Positions 8,130 through 16,246 of a stretch of DNA of 47,898 bases are shown here, in pieces. The stretch covers positions 1,207 to 49,104 of the forward strand of contig NZ_FRDM01000029.1 of NCBI RefSeq assembly GCF_900143215.1. Reading direction: 5' to 3'. The notes beneath the pieces were generated by a model. It searched no databases. It was not told the origin of the DNA and worked only from the letters and a program-made list of their open reading frames with translations. A program made the position numbers and the translations under genes. The DNA is from Geodermatophilus obscurus (GTDB lineage Bacteria > Actinomycetota > Actinomycetes > Mycobacteriales > Geodermatophilaceae). The stretch's first letter is position 1; the number at the start of each line of letters is the position of its first letter.

Positions 8130-8915
8130 TTGACCGACACCGCCGCGCCGCACCACACCGCGCCCCTGTCCGCACCCACCGCGTTCCAGCCCGCCGACGG
8201 CGCGGGCTACAAGCGGGTCCTGCTCAAGCTGTCCGGAGAGGCCTTCGGCGGCGGCAAGGTCGGTGTCGACTCGGGGATCGTGCAGGACATCGCCACCCAG
8301 CTGGCCGGGGTCGTGCACGGCGGCACCCAGGTCGCGGTGGTGGTCGGTGGCGGCAACTTCTTCCGCGGCGCCGAGCTGTCCCAGGCCGGGATGGACCGCC
8401 GGCACGCCGACTACATGGGCATGCTGGGCACGGTCATGAACTGCCTGGCGCTGCAGGCCTTCTGCGAGCAGGTGGGCCTGGAGACGCGCGTGCAGACGGC
8501 GATCGAGATGGGTCAGGTCGCCGAGCCCTACATCCCGCGCAAGGCCGTGCGGCACCTGCAGAAGGGCCGACTGGTCATCTTCGGCGCCGGCGCCGGCATG
8601 CCGTACTTCTCCACCGACACGGTGGCCGCCCAGCGCGCCCTGGAGATCGGCTGCCAGGTGCTGCTGATGGCCAAGAACGGTGTGGACGGCGTCTACGACG
8701 ACGACCCCCGCACCAACTCCGACGCCGTGATGTACGAGGACCTGGACTACGCCACCGTGCTGGCCAAGCAGCTGAAGGTCGCCGACGCGACGGCCATCAG
8801 CCTGTGCATGGACAACAGCATGCCGATCGTCGTGTTCAACCTGCTGGAGCCCGGGAACATCGCCCGCGCCGTGGCAGGTGAGAGGATCGGCACGCTGATC
8901 AGCGACCCGGCCTGA
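8130..8915 (+). CDS. pyrH: UMP kinase
   Basis: 261 residues. Phosphorylates UMP to UDP with ATP, a hexameric amino-acid-kinase-fold enzyme of pyrimidine synthesis. Visible: [12 protein letters not shown] (phosphate binding), [13 protein letters not shown], the UMP-binding region [35 protein letters not shown] and [16 protein letters not shown] start at 8130 with GAGGGAAG about 6 nt upstream; it gives a 28-residue lead before the core. Forms the usual pyrH-frr pair downstream of rpsB-tsf. Confidence 0.95.
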   Translation: MTDTAAPHHTAPLSAPTAFQPADGAGYKRVLLKLSGEAFGGGKVGVDSGIVQDIATQLAGVVHGGTQVAVVVGGGNFFRGAELSQAGMDRRHADYMGMLGTVMNCLALQAFCEQVGLETRVQTAIEMGQVAEPYIPRKAVRHLQKGRLVIFGAGAGMPYFSTDTVAAQRALEIGCQVLLMAKNGVDGVYDDDPRTNSDAVMYEDLDYATVLAKQLKVADATAISLCMDNSMPIVVFNLLEPGNIARAVAGERIGTLISDPA

Positions 8916-8949
8916 GCGCCGCCGTCGCCCAGTCCGCAGACCCGCACCC

Positions 8950-8969
8950 GCGGCGGAGCGCTCCGCCGC
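8950..8969 (+). other. 20-nt perfect palindrome between pyrH and frr
   Basis: GCGGCGGAGC followed directly by GCTCCGCCGC is a perfect palindrome, 11 nt before the AGGAGGAGAG ribosome-binding site of frr. It may act as an attenuating hairpin or an mRNA processing site. Confidence 0.5.
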
Positions 8970-8986
8970 ACCAGGAGGAGAGACCC

Positions 8987-9544
8987 GTGATCGACGACAC
9001 CCTGCTCGACGCCGAGGAGCGGATGGACAAGGCCCTGTCGGTCGCGCGCGAGGACCTCGGCTCGGTGCGCACCGGGCGCGCCGCGCCGTCGATGTTCAAC
9101 AAGGTCCTGGTCGACTACTACGGCGCCCCGACGCCGGTGCCGCAGATGTCGTCGATCACCGTGCCCGAGGCGCGCATGGCGGTGATCAAGCCCTACGACA
9201 CCGGCCAGCTGTCGGCCATCGAGAAGGCCATCCGCGACAGCGACCTCGGCGTCAACCCCACCAACGACGGCCAGATCATCCGCGTGGTGTTCCCCCAGCT
9301 GACCGAGGAGCGCCGCCGCGACCTGGTCAAGCAGGCCCGCGCCAAGGGTGAGGACGCCAAGGTCGCCATCCGCAACGTGCGTCGCCGCGCCAAGGAGGAG
9401 CTCGACCGCATCGCCAAGGACGGCGAAGCCGGCGAGGACGACGTGCGCCGCGCGGAGAAGGAGCTCGACGACCTGACCGCCAAGCACACGCACGGCATCG
9501 ACGAGGCGGTCAAGAACAAGGAGTCCGAGCTGCTCGAGGTCTGA
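8987..9544 (+). CDS. frr: Ribosome recycling factor
   Basis: 185 residues, exactly the family length. With EF-G it splits post-termination ribosomes. Family motifs: the N-terminal helix [26 protein letters not shown]-like segment replaced here by [42 protein letters not shown] and the C-terminal helix [27 protein letters not shown] start at 8987 with the strong AGGAGGAGAG site. Confidence 0.97.
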   Translation: MIDDTLLDAEERMDKALSVAREDLGSVRTGRAAPSMFNKVLVDYYGAPTPVPQMSSITVPEARMAVIKPYDTGQLSAIEKAIRDSDLGVNPTNDGQIIRVVFPQLTEERRRDLVKQARAKGEDAKVAIRNVRRRAKEELDRIAKDGEAGEDDVRRAEKELDDLTAKHTHGIDEAVKNKESELLEV

Positions 9545-9564
9545 CCCGACCGGACCCTCCCGAC

Positions 9565-10605
9565 ATGACCCCCGACCCCGACACCGGGCCGATCCCGCTG
9601 GTCGGCCGGCGCCCGGCACCGCCTCCGCAGCCCCCGCCGCGGACGCGGACCGAGCTGCGGACGGCGCCGCTGCCCGCGCAGCAGCCGGCGACCCCCGAGC
9701 CGTCGCCGCGCGAGCCGGGAACGGCGCAGGTCGAGGTCCCCACGTCGACGACCGAGTCCGTGGGTCCGGACCTGGTGCACCCGCCGGCGAAGAAGCCGGG
9801 GCGGGCCGGACGGGACATGGTGGCGGCGATCGGGGTCGGCGCGGGCCTCGGCGCGGTCATCCTGGTCTCGCTGCTGGTCTACCGGCCGGCGTTCCTGCTG
9901 GTCCTGCTGGCCGCCATCCTCGTCGGCGTCGTCGAGCTGACCCGGGCGCTGCGGGCCGGGGAGGTGCGCGCCCCGCTGGTGCCCGTGCTCGCCGGCGCCG
10001 TCGCGATGCTGGCCCTGGCCTGGACCCGCGGCGCATCGGGGCTGGTGGTGGGGTTCCTGCTCACCGTGCTCGCCGTCCTGCTGTGGCGGCTGGCCGACGG
10101 CCCGGACGGCTACCTGCGGGACGCCTCGGCCGGCGTCCTGGTGGCGCTGTACGTGCCGTTGCTCGCGGGGTTCTGCGTGCTGCTGCTGGTCCCCGACGAC
10201 GGCGCGGCCCGGGTGCTCGCCTTCATCGCGACGGTCGTCGGCAACGACGTCGGCGGCTTCGCCGCCGGGGTGCTCTTCGGCAAGCACCCCATGGCGCCCT
10301 CGGTCAGCCCCAAGAAGTCGTGGGAGGGGATGGCCGGCTCCGTCCTCGGCTGCGTGCTGGTCGCCACCCCGATCGTGACCCTCGCCCTCGGCGGGCCGTG
10401 GTGGGGTGGGGTGCTGTTCGGCGTCGCCCTCGCGATCAGCGCGACCGCCGGCGACCTCGGCGAGTCGCTGATCAAGCGCGATCTCGGCATCAAGGACATG
10501 GGCAACCTGCTGCCCGGCCACGGCGGGATCATGGACCGGCTGGACTCGCTGCTGCCCTCGGCCGCGGTGGCCTACCTGCTGCTCTCGATGGTGGCGCCCG
10601 CCTGA
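9565..10605 (+). CDS. cdsA: Phosphatidate cytidylyltransferase (CDP-diglyceride synthase)
   Basis: 346 residues. Makes CDP-diacylglycerol from CTP and phosphatidate, the entry to phospholipid synthesis. A Pro-rich cytoplasmic N terminus of about 80 residues precedes about eight membrane helices. Signature motifs: SPKKSWEG near residues 248-255, and GDLGESLIKRDLGIKDMGN followed by LLPGHGGIMDRLDS near 300-333 (metal and substrate binding). ATG 9565, 20 nt after frr, so probably co-transcribed. The last 34 nt overlap the 3' end of the convergent DUF952-GNAT gene. Confidence 0.95.
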   Translation: MTPDPDTGPIPLVGRRPAPPPQPPPRTRTELRTAPLPAQQPATPEPSPREPGTAQVEVPTSTTESVGPDLVHPPAKKPGRAGRDMVAAIGVGAGLGAVILVSLLVYRPAFLLVLLAAILVGVVELTRALRAGEVRAPLVPVLAGAVAMLALAWTRGASGLVVGFLLTVLAVLLWRLADGPDGYLRDASAGVLVALYVPLLAGFCVLLLVPDDGAARVLAFIATVVGNDVGGFAAGVLFGKHPMAPSVSPKKSWEGMAGSVLGCVLVATPIVTLALGGPWWGGVLFGVALAISATAGDLGESLIKRDLGIKDMGNLLPGHGGIMDRLDSLLPSAAVAYLLLSMVAPA

Positions 10606-11696
10606 GCCGAGACCTCCCAGGTGGCGCCCACCGGGACGAAGCCGCGCCGGGCGTACCAGTGCCGGGGCCAGTCGGTGGCGTCGGCCTCCAGCACCACGAG
10701 GCCACGACCGGCGTCCGCGGCGAGGTCCAGCGCGGCCGCCAGGACGGCGTCCCCGTGGCCGCGTCCCCGCGCGGCCGGGTCGGTGATCAGCGACTCGAAC
10801 GCGGCGGTCGCGCCGTCGACGCGCAGCTGACCCGCTGACACCACCCGGCCGCCCTCCCGGACGGCGAGGTCGGTGACCGCCACCACCCGGTCGTTGCGGT
10901 GCTCCCGGCCGACCAGCTGCGCCACCACCTCGTCCAGGTCGGCCTCCCAGGCCGACAGATCGCGCCGCCACGAGCGCTCCCACAGGTCGTGCACCTCGCG
11001 CTGGTCGACGGCCTCCGCGCGGCGTCCCGGGGGCGGCGGCGTGGCCGGGCGGGCCATGACCACGAGTTGCTCGGCCCGCCAGCCGCGCCCGGTGAGCTCA
11101 CGCGCCACGTCGTCCGCACCCGACCAGGCCAGCGTGGCAGCGAGGTGCGGCCAGCCCGCGTCGGCGGCGACCGCGGCCGCGGTCGCCGCGACGGTGCAGG
11201 CGTCCACCGGTTCCGTGAGCACCAGCCGGTTGTCGTCGCGCGAGTACCGGAAGTGCGGGTCCAGCACGGCCACGCCGCCGGGGACGTCGCGCACCTCGGC
11301 GGCGCGCCGCACCCGCACCGACCGGTGCAGCGCCAGGGCGCGGGCCAGGGCGTCGTCCGGCCGGGGGAGCAGCGGCGCGGCGGGCGGCCGGTAGGGGACC
11401 ACGGCGACGACGGCGCTCGTCGGCAGCGGGCCGTGCAGGTGCGGGAAGCGCACGTCGGGTGGGTCGCCGGGCACGCCGGGGGCCCAGCGCACCGGATCGG
11501 GGAGTCGCGCGGGGTCGACGACGAGCAGCACCAGGTCCCGCCGTCCGGGGAACAGCCGGCCGGCCGGGAGGTGGACCTGCTCGGGGGTGGACAGGTGCAC
11601 GAACCCCTGGTGGGCCAGGGACGGCGGGCGCAGCGCCCCGGTGTCGAGCGCCGCGCGCCAGGCCGCGGGCTCGACCAGGTGGACCAGCACCGTCAT
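10572..11696 (-). CDS. DUF952 / GNAT acetyltransferase fusion protein
   Basis: 374 residues. Residues 1-110 match DUF952 (COG3502): TVLVHLVEPAAW, GFVHLSTPEQV, RLFPGRRDLVLLVVDPARL, RFPHLHGPL. Residues about 150-374 form a GNAT-like region ending in a typical acetyl-CoA binding motif DPAARGRGHGDAVLAAAL and LEADATDWPRHWYARRGFVPVG. The substrate is unknown. I recall DUF952 being compared with the ADP-ribosyltransferase fold; treat that as unverified. ATG 11696 overlaps the ppk2 stop by 4 nt (ATGA), so the two are translationally coupled. Its stop lies 34 nt inside convergent cdsA. Confidence 0.82.
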   Translation of the reverse strand: MTVLVHLVEPAAWRAALDTGALRPPSLAHQGFVHLSTPEQVHLPAGRLFPGRRDLVLLVVDPARLPDPVRWAPGVPGDPPDVRFPHLHGPLPTSAVVAVVPYRPPAAPLLPRPDDALARALALHRSVRVRRAAEVRDVPGGVAVLDPHFRYSRDDNRLVLTEPVDACTVAATAAAVAADAGWPHLAATLAWSGADDVARELTGRGWRAEQLVVMARPATPPPPGRRAEAVDQREVHDLWERSWRRDLSAWEADLDEVVAQLVGREHRNDRVVAVTDLAVREGGRVVSAGQLRVDGATAAFESLITDPAARGRGHGDAVLAAALDLAADAGRGLVVLEADATDWPRHWYARRGFVPVGATWEVSAQAGATIESSR

Positions 11697-12469
11697 GCGG
11701 CGGCTGCCGGCAGGGCCGGGTCGGGGTCGATGCCGCGGGCCCGGAGCGCCGCCTCGACCGCCTCGCACACGGTGCGCACCACGGCCACCCGCGCCGACCG
11801 CTTGTCGTCGGCGGCCACGACGTGCCACCGGCCGGCGGGGGTGTCGGTGCGCTCGAGCATCTCCTCGACGGCGTCCTCGTAGGCCGGGCGCTTCTCGCGG
11901 TTGCGCCAGTCCTCGTCGGTGAGCTTCCACGCGCGGTAGGGGTCGTCGCGGCGGGACTCGAAGCGACGCAGCTGCTCCTCGGGGGAGACGTGCATCCAGA
12001 ACTTCACCAGCACCGTGCCCTCGGCCGCCAGCGTCGTCTCCAGGTCGACGATCTCGCTGTAGGCCCGCTGCCACTGCTCCTCGGTGGCGAAGCCCTCGAC
12101 CCGCTCGACCAGCACCCGGCCGTACCAGGTGCGGTCGAGCACGGCCATGCCGCCCCAGCCGGGCAGCACCGGCCAGAACCGCCACAGGAAGTGGTGCCGC
12201 TTCTCGTCGTAGGTGGGGGCGGCGAACTGGGCGACCCGCACGTGCCGGGGGTCGAGCTGCTCGACCAGCCGCTTGATCGCCCCGCCCTTGCCCGACGCGT
12301 CCCAGCCCTCGAAGAGCACGCACAGTGGCGGGCCCAGCTCACCGGAGCCGATCTGACCGCCGAGCAGCAGGCGCAGGTGCACCAGCCGCTCCTGGGCCTG
12401 CGCCAGCTGCTCCTTGGCCTCCTTCTTCGACAGTCGGACGGACAGGTCGACCTCGGCGAGACGGCTCAT
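11693..12469 (-). CDS. ppk2: Polyphosphate kinase 2 family protein
   Basis: 258 residues of a PPK2-family nucleotide kinase, which transfers phosphate between polyphosphate and nucleoside mono- or diphosphates. Walker A GWDASGKG at residues 55-62, Walker B region DRTWYGR at 112-118, and the lid segment FESRRDDPYRAWKLTDEDW near 165. The Walker A Asp and the lid Arg residues typical of the family are present. I start at ATG 12469 (MSRLAEVDLS); an upstream in-frame start at 12517 would add 16 residues and overlap the neighbouring gene. The subclass (AMP, ADP or GDP preference) cannot be read from motifs alone. Confidence 0.9.
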   Translation of the reverse strand: MSRLAEVDLSVRLSKKEAKEQLAQAQERLVHLRLLLGGQIGSGELGPPLCVLFEGWDASGKGGAIKRLVEQLDPRHVRVAQFAAPTYDEKRHHFLWRFWPVLPGWGGMAVLDRTWYGRVLVERVEGFATEEQWQRAYSEIVDLETTLAAEGTVLVKFWMHVSPEEQLRRFESRRDDPYRAWKLTDEDWRNREKRPAYEDAVEEMLERTDTPAGRWHVVAADDKRSARVAVVRTVCEAVEAALRARGIDPDPALPAAAA

Positions 12470-12513
12470 GCCCGGAGCCTGGCGCACCTGCCCGCGCCCG
12501 GCACCCGGACGCC

Positions 12514-13131
12514 TCACCCGTGCGCGACGGAGTAGTGCAGCAGGACGCTGTCCGAGCCGGGGCGCCGGGACGAGTCGCGCAGCCGGAGCTGCGCCGGGAC
12601 GCCGTCCGGGAAGGCGCGCAGCCCCGCGCCCAGCAGGGCGGGGCCCACCAGGAGGAACAGCTCGTCGACCAGGCCGGCGGGGAGCAGGTCACCCCACAGC
12701 GTCCGGCTGCCGAACACCAGGACGTCCCCGCCGGCCTCCTCGCGCAGCGCGGCCACGGCCGAGTGGGCGTCGGCCCGCCGGACGATCGTGGTGGTGTCCG
12801 CCCAGGGGCCGGTGTCGGCCTGGGTCAGGGAGTCGGAGACGACCACCTTGGGCAGCTCGGCGTTGCGCCGCGCCGTCTCGCGGTGCAGCTCGGCGACCGA
12901 CGGGTCGAGCTGCACCGCCGGGGACACCGTCGGGTCCTCGGCAACGGCCGGCCAGTACGCCACCATCCCGCGGTAGGTGGTGGCGCCCAGCAGCAGGGTG
13001 CCGGCGGCGCGCAGCCGCTCGAGGTTGAGGGCGTCGAACGAGCCGTCCATGGGCAGGCGTGAGATGTCGCCGCCGGTGCCGGCGACGTACCCGTCCAGGG
13101 ACACGATGGTGCTGACGACGACAGTGCGCAC
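12514..13131 (-). CDS. Dihydrofolate reductase-fold protein (RibD C-terminal domain family)
   Basis: 205 residues. VVVSTIVSLDGYVAG at the N terminus, GTLLLGATTYRGM near 48-60, LPKVVVSDSL near 95 and GGDVLVFGSRTLWGDLLPAGLVDELFLLVGPALLGAG near 130-170 are the NADPH-binding pattern of the RibD_C/DHFR-like superfamily. These stand-alone members are mostly of unknown substrate; it is not expected to be the folate enzyme. GTG 13131 has GGAGA just upstream. It is followed leftward by ppk2 and preceded by the ECF sigma gene with a 59-nt gap, so co-transcription is likely. Confidence 0.85.
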   Translation of the reverse strand: MRTVVVSTIVSLDGYVAGTGGDISRLPMDGSFDALNLERLRAAGTLLLGATTYRGMVAYWPAVAEDPTVSPAVQLDPSVAELHRETARRNAELPKVVVSDSLTQADTGPWADTTTIVRRADAHSAVAALREEAGGDVLVFGSRTLWGDLLPAGLVDELFLLVGPALLGAGLRAFPDGVPAQLRLRDSSRRPGSDSVLLHYSVAHG

Positions 13132-13190
13132 GGGATCTCCTCGGGTCGTGGTGTCCGGTCGTCCGTACAGAGACACCCCGGCGGCCGGAC

Positions 13191-14183
13191 TCATCGGTCG
13201 CCCGCGGATCCCGTTCCGAAGAGCCGGTGCAGCGCCGGGTCGACGAACCCGGCGATCCAACCCACCTGCCCGCTGCGCAGGCCCAGGACGGTCACCGACC
13301 CCGGGCGCCACCCGCCGTCGACGTACTGCTCGCACAGCAGGCCGACCGAGGCGTTGACCGGCACCGGCGTGAGCCGCCAGGGCGTCGCGAACACCCGGTC
13401 GGTGAGGAAGCGGCCGACGGCGGCCCGGCCGGCGAACCAGGCCGGAAGCGGCGGCATGGTGAAGCGGACGTCCTCGGTGAGCAGGTCCAGCAGAGCGGGG
13501 ACGTCGGCCCGCTCCCACGCGACGACGAACCGGTCGACCAGCGCCGCTGTGCCGGCCGCCCCGAGCCCGGCCAGCTCGGCCTGCTGGCTGGACCGTGACG
13601 TCCGCGCGGCCACCGCGGCCCGGGCCCGCTGCAGCGCGCTGTTCACCGACGCCGGCGTGGTGTCCAGCAGCGCCGCGGTCTCGGCCGCGCTGTACCCGAG
13701 CACCTCGCGCAGGAGCAGCACCGCACGCTGGGTGGCCGGCAGGTGCTGCAGGGCGGCGACGAAGGCCAGCTCCACGCTCTCCCGGCGCAGGTAGGCCGTG
13801 GCCGGGTCCTCGTCGTCGACCAGGTCCCCGGGGAGCGGCTCCAGCCAGACCGGTCCCGGTACGGGCTCGCCGAGGTCGGCGACGTCGGTGCGCGGTGGTC
13901 CGGCGTCCGGGGACAGCAGCCGGGGGCGGCGGCGCGCCTGACGCAGGCAGACCGACGTCGCCACCCGGTACAGCCACGTGCGCAGGGAGCTGCGTCCCTC
14001 GAAACCGGGCAGGCCGCGCCAGGCGGCGAGCAGCGTCTCCTGGAGGGCGTCCTCGGCGTCCTGCGGGGAGCCGAGCATGCGGTAGCAGTGCGCGACCAGC
14101 TCACGGCGGTGCCGCGTGACCAGGCGGCCGAAGGCCTCCTCGTCCCCGGCCCGGGCGGCGGTCAGGTCGTCGTCGGTGTCCAC
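13191..14183 (-). CDS. ECF-type RNA polymerase sigma factor with SnoaL-like C-terminal domain
   Basis: 330 residues. Region 2 spans about 10-80 (RLVTRHRRELVAHCYRMLGSPQDAEDALQ split across the helix, then LRTWLYRVATSVCL). Region 4 spans about 120-190 (LPATQRAVLLLREVLGYSAAETA, LLDTTPASVNSALQRAR). After it comes a 120-residue SnoaL/NTF2-like domain (FVVAWERADVPALLDLLTEDVRFTMPPLPAWFAG). This is the layout of the TIGR02960/SigG-type ECF groups, in which the C-terminal domain modulates activity instead of a separate anti-sigma factor. No anti-sigma gene is seen beside it. GTG 14183 is the start. Confidence 0.87.
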   Translation of the reverse strand: MDTDDDLTAARAGDEEAFGRLVTRHRRELVAHCYRMLGSPQDAEDALQETLLAAWRGLPGFEGRSSLRTWLYRVATSVCLRQARRRPRLLSPDAGPPRTDVADLGEPVPGPVWLEPLPGDLVDDEDPATAYLRRESVELAFVAALQHLPATQRAVLLLREVLGYSAAETAALLDTTPASVNSALQRARAAVAARTSRSSQQAELAGLGAAGTAALVDRFVVAWERADVPALLDLLTEDVRFTMPPLPAWFAGRAAVGRFLTDRVFATPWRLTPVPVNASVGLLCEQYVDGGWRPGSVTVLGLRSGQVGWIAGFVDPALHRLFGTGSAGDR

Positions 14184-14202
14184 GGTCAGGCCGGATCCAC
14201 GG

Positions 14203-14838
14203 TCAGGCGAGGACCGCGTGCTGCCGGACCCAGGCGTGCATCGCGATGCCCGCCGCGACCCCGGCGTTGACGGACCGCGTCGAGCCGAACTGGGCGATCG
14301 ACAGGACGCCGTCGGCGGCGTCGCGCGCCTCCGCCGACAGGCCGGTGCCCTCCTGGCCGAACAGCAGCACGCAGGCGCGGGGGAGCGGCTCGGTCTCCAG
14401 CGGGCGGGCGCCCGGCAGGTTGTCGACGGCGAGCAGGGGCAGCCCGTCGGACCGCGCCCACGCGACCAGCGCCGCGACGTCGGGGTGGTGGCGCACGTGC
14501 TGGTAGCGGTCGGTGACCATCGCACCCCGGCGGTTCCAGCGCCGCCGTCCGACGATGTGGACCTCGGCGGCCAGGAAGGCGTTGGCGGTGCGCACGACCG
14601 TCCCGATGTTGAGGTCGTGGCGCCAGTTCTCGATGGCGACGTGGAAGGGGTGCCGGCGGGTGTCGAGGTCGGCGACGATCGCCTCGACGGTCCAGTAGCG
14701 GTAGCGGTCGGCGACGTTGCGCCGGTCGCCGGCGGCCAGCAACTCGGGGTCGAAGCGGGGGTCCTCGGGCCACGGCCCCTCCCAGGGGCCCACCCCGACG
14801 GTGTCCAGCGGGATGGGGTCCGTCTCCGCCCGGGTCAC
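14203..14838 (-). CDS. SpoU/TrmH-family RNA 2'-O-methyltransferase
   Basis: 211 residues. The SPOUT knot motifs are clear: motif 1 HDLNIGTVVRTANAFLA near 75-90, motif 2 PRACVLLFGQEGTGLSAEA near 150-170, and motif 3 IAQFGSTRSVNAGVAAGIAMHAW near 180-203. It uses S-adenosylmethionine; the RNA target (tRNA or rRNA) is not identifiable. GTG 14838 is the start, with a 175-nt gap to the next, divergent gene. Upstream of the ECF sigma gene by 19 nt and on the same strand, so probably its operon leader. Confidence 0.88.
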   Translation of the reverse strand: MTRAETDPIPLDTVGVGPWEGPWPEDPRFDPELLAAGDRRNVADRYRYWTVEAIVADLDTRRHPFHVAIENWRHDLNIGTVVRTANAFLAAEVHIVGRRRWNRRGAMVTDRYQHVRHHPDVAALVAWARSDGLPLLAVDNLPGARPLETEPLPRACVLLFGQEGTGLSAEARDAADGVLSIAQFGSTRSVNAGVAAGIAMHAWVRQHAVLA

Positions 14839-15013
14839 CCGGCCGACGCTAGCTGGCTGCGCGTCCGCTCCGTCACCGGACCGCGTGCCGGTCCGGGCCG
14901 TGTGGGCAGCCTCGCGCCGGTCCCCGGTCGCGCCTGCGGGACCCGGCCGGACCCGTCCGGCACCATGGTCCCACTCCGTTGCGTGAGACGGCGGTGACGA
15001 TGAGTGGCTGGAG

Positions 15014-16183
15014 GTGCGATGGCGGCACGGCAGGACGACGAGGGGGAGGTCGACCCCGGGCCGGCCGGCCGCCGGCGGGTGCCCGATCGAGCGGGCACCG
15101 GCGGAGGGGGTCCCGGCGTCACCGGCCGACGGCTGGGAGCAGGCCTGGCTGCCCGGGTGGCTGACCGAGCCCGAGGCGGACGCCGGGGACCCGCCGGCGG
15201 ACGTCCCCGAGGGCGGGGACCCGGAGGGCGGCGGTCAGGAGGGCGACGCGGCGGGAGCCTCGGTGGGGCCCGTCGCGCCCGAGGACGGCGGCCCGGAGCG
15301 TCCTGCGCCCGAGGACGGCGGCCCGGAGCCGTTCCCCGCCGAGGGTTCGGACCCCGTCGTGGCGCCCCACCCCGTCGTGGCCGAGACCGTGCGCCCCCGG
15401 GTCGTCGTGGCCCCGCGCGCACGGCCCCGGCGCCGGGCGGCGGTCGCCGTGGTGGTCGCCCTGCTCACCGCCGGTGGCATCGCGGGTGCCACCGTGCTGG
15501 CCCGGTCCTCCGCCGGCCCGGTCCCGACCGCGGACGTGCAGTCCTCGCCGGGTGCGGTCGCCGCACCCGCTCCGGCCGCGCCCGTCACCCGGCCCCCCGG
15601 CACCGCGGACGCCGTCCCGGCCACCTCGACGACCAGCGCCGCGGTGCCGACGCTCCCGGCGTCGGACCTCCGCAGGGACCCGGCTCCGGTGCCGGTCCGC
15701 CCCGCCAGGGGCCCTGCTCCCTCTCCGGTGGCCGTCCCGGCCCCCGAGGCGTCGCTGTCCCTGGTCGTCGTGCCGGCGCTCCCCGAGGCGCCGGTCGGAG
15801 CCCCCGCGGACCTGCTCGGCGAGCCCGGTGCGGACCCGGTCCGGACCGGGGAGCCGGCACCTCCGGCGACGCCCGAGCCACCGTCGGTGGAGGTCCCCGT
15901 CGAGGACCCTGCACCCATTCCGACGGAGACACCCGGCCCGACGGAGACATCCGGCCCGGAGGAGCCGCCCACCCCGACCGACGTCCCCACGTCTGGCACC
16001 CCGACGTCCGACCCGGACGGCGACGACCCGGACGGCGACGACCCGGACGGCGACGACCCGGACGGCGACGGACCGGACGGCGGGGGACCGGACGGCGGGG
16101 AACCGGATGGTGACGTGCCGGACGCGCCACCATCTGGGGCCCCGGAGGCCTCCGCTCCGGACTCCGAGGGGCCGGTGCCCTGA
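15014..16183 (+). CDS. Single-pass membrane protein with Pro-rich and Asp-rich repeat region
   Basis: 389 residues, no family recognised. Residues 1-140 are hydrophilic (Glu/Gly/Pro-rich), then an Arg cluster RARPRRR and one membrane helix AAVAVVVALLTAGGIAGATVLA near 141-163. The rest, presumably outside the cell, is Pro/Ala/Thr-rich and near 333-367 holds seven five-residue DPDGD-type repeats. Third-position GC supports this frame. The start is uncertain: GTG 15014 is in frame, but ATG 15019 in the next frame has GGAGG upstream and reads a credible acidic N terminus (AARQDDEGEVDPG), so a frameshift near 15100 is possible. It may be a wall-spanning linker or surface protein. Confidence 0.6.
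   Translation: MRWRHGRTTRGRSTPGRPAAGGCPIERAPAEGVPASPADGWEQAWLPGWLTEPEADAGDPPADVPEGGDPEGGGQEGDAAGASVGPVAPEDGGPERPAPEDGGPEPFPAEGSDPVVAPHPVVAETVRPRVVVAPRARPRRRAAVAVVVALLTAGGIAGATVLARSSAGPVPTADVQSSPGAVAAPAPAAPVTRPPGTADAVPATSTTSAAVPTLPASDLRRDPAPVPVRPARGPAPSPVAVPAPEASLSLVVVPALPEAPVGAPADLLGEPGADPVRTGEPAPPATPEPPSVEVPVEDPAPIPTETPGPTETSGPEEPPTPTDVPTSGTPTSDPDGDDPDGDDPDGDDPDGDGPDGGGPDGGEPDGDVPDAPPSGAPEASAPDSEGPVP
16010..16114 (+). repeat. 15-nt tandem repeat, seven units
   Basis: Four identical copies of GACCCGGACGGCGAC (16010, 16025, 16040, 16055), two copies of a GGACCGGACGGCGGG variant (16070, 16085) and a seventh diverged copy (16100-16114). It encodes DPDGD, GPDGG and EPDGD pentapeptides in the preceding membrane protein. 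The acidic repeats could bind Ca2+; the number of units probably varies between strains. Confidence 0.88.
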
Positions 16184-16246
16184 GCGAGCGACCTCACCTG
16201 CGGAGCGGCACACGCGCCGGTGCGGGGTGGGACCATGGAGGGCGCC

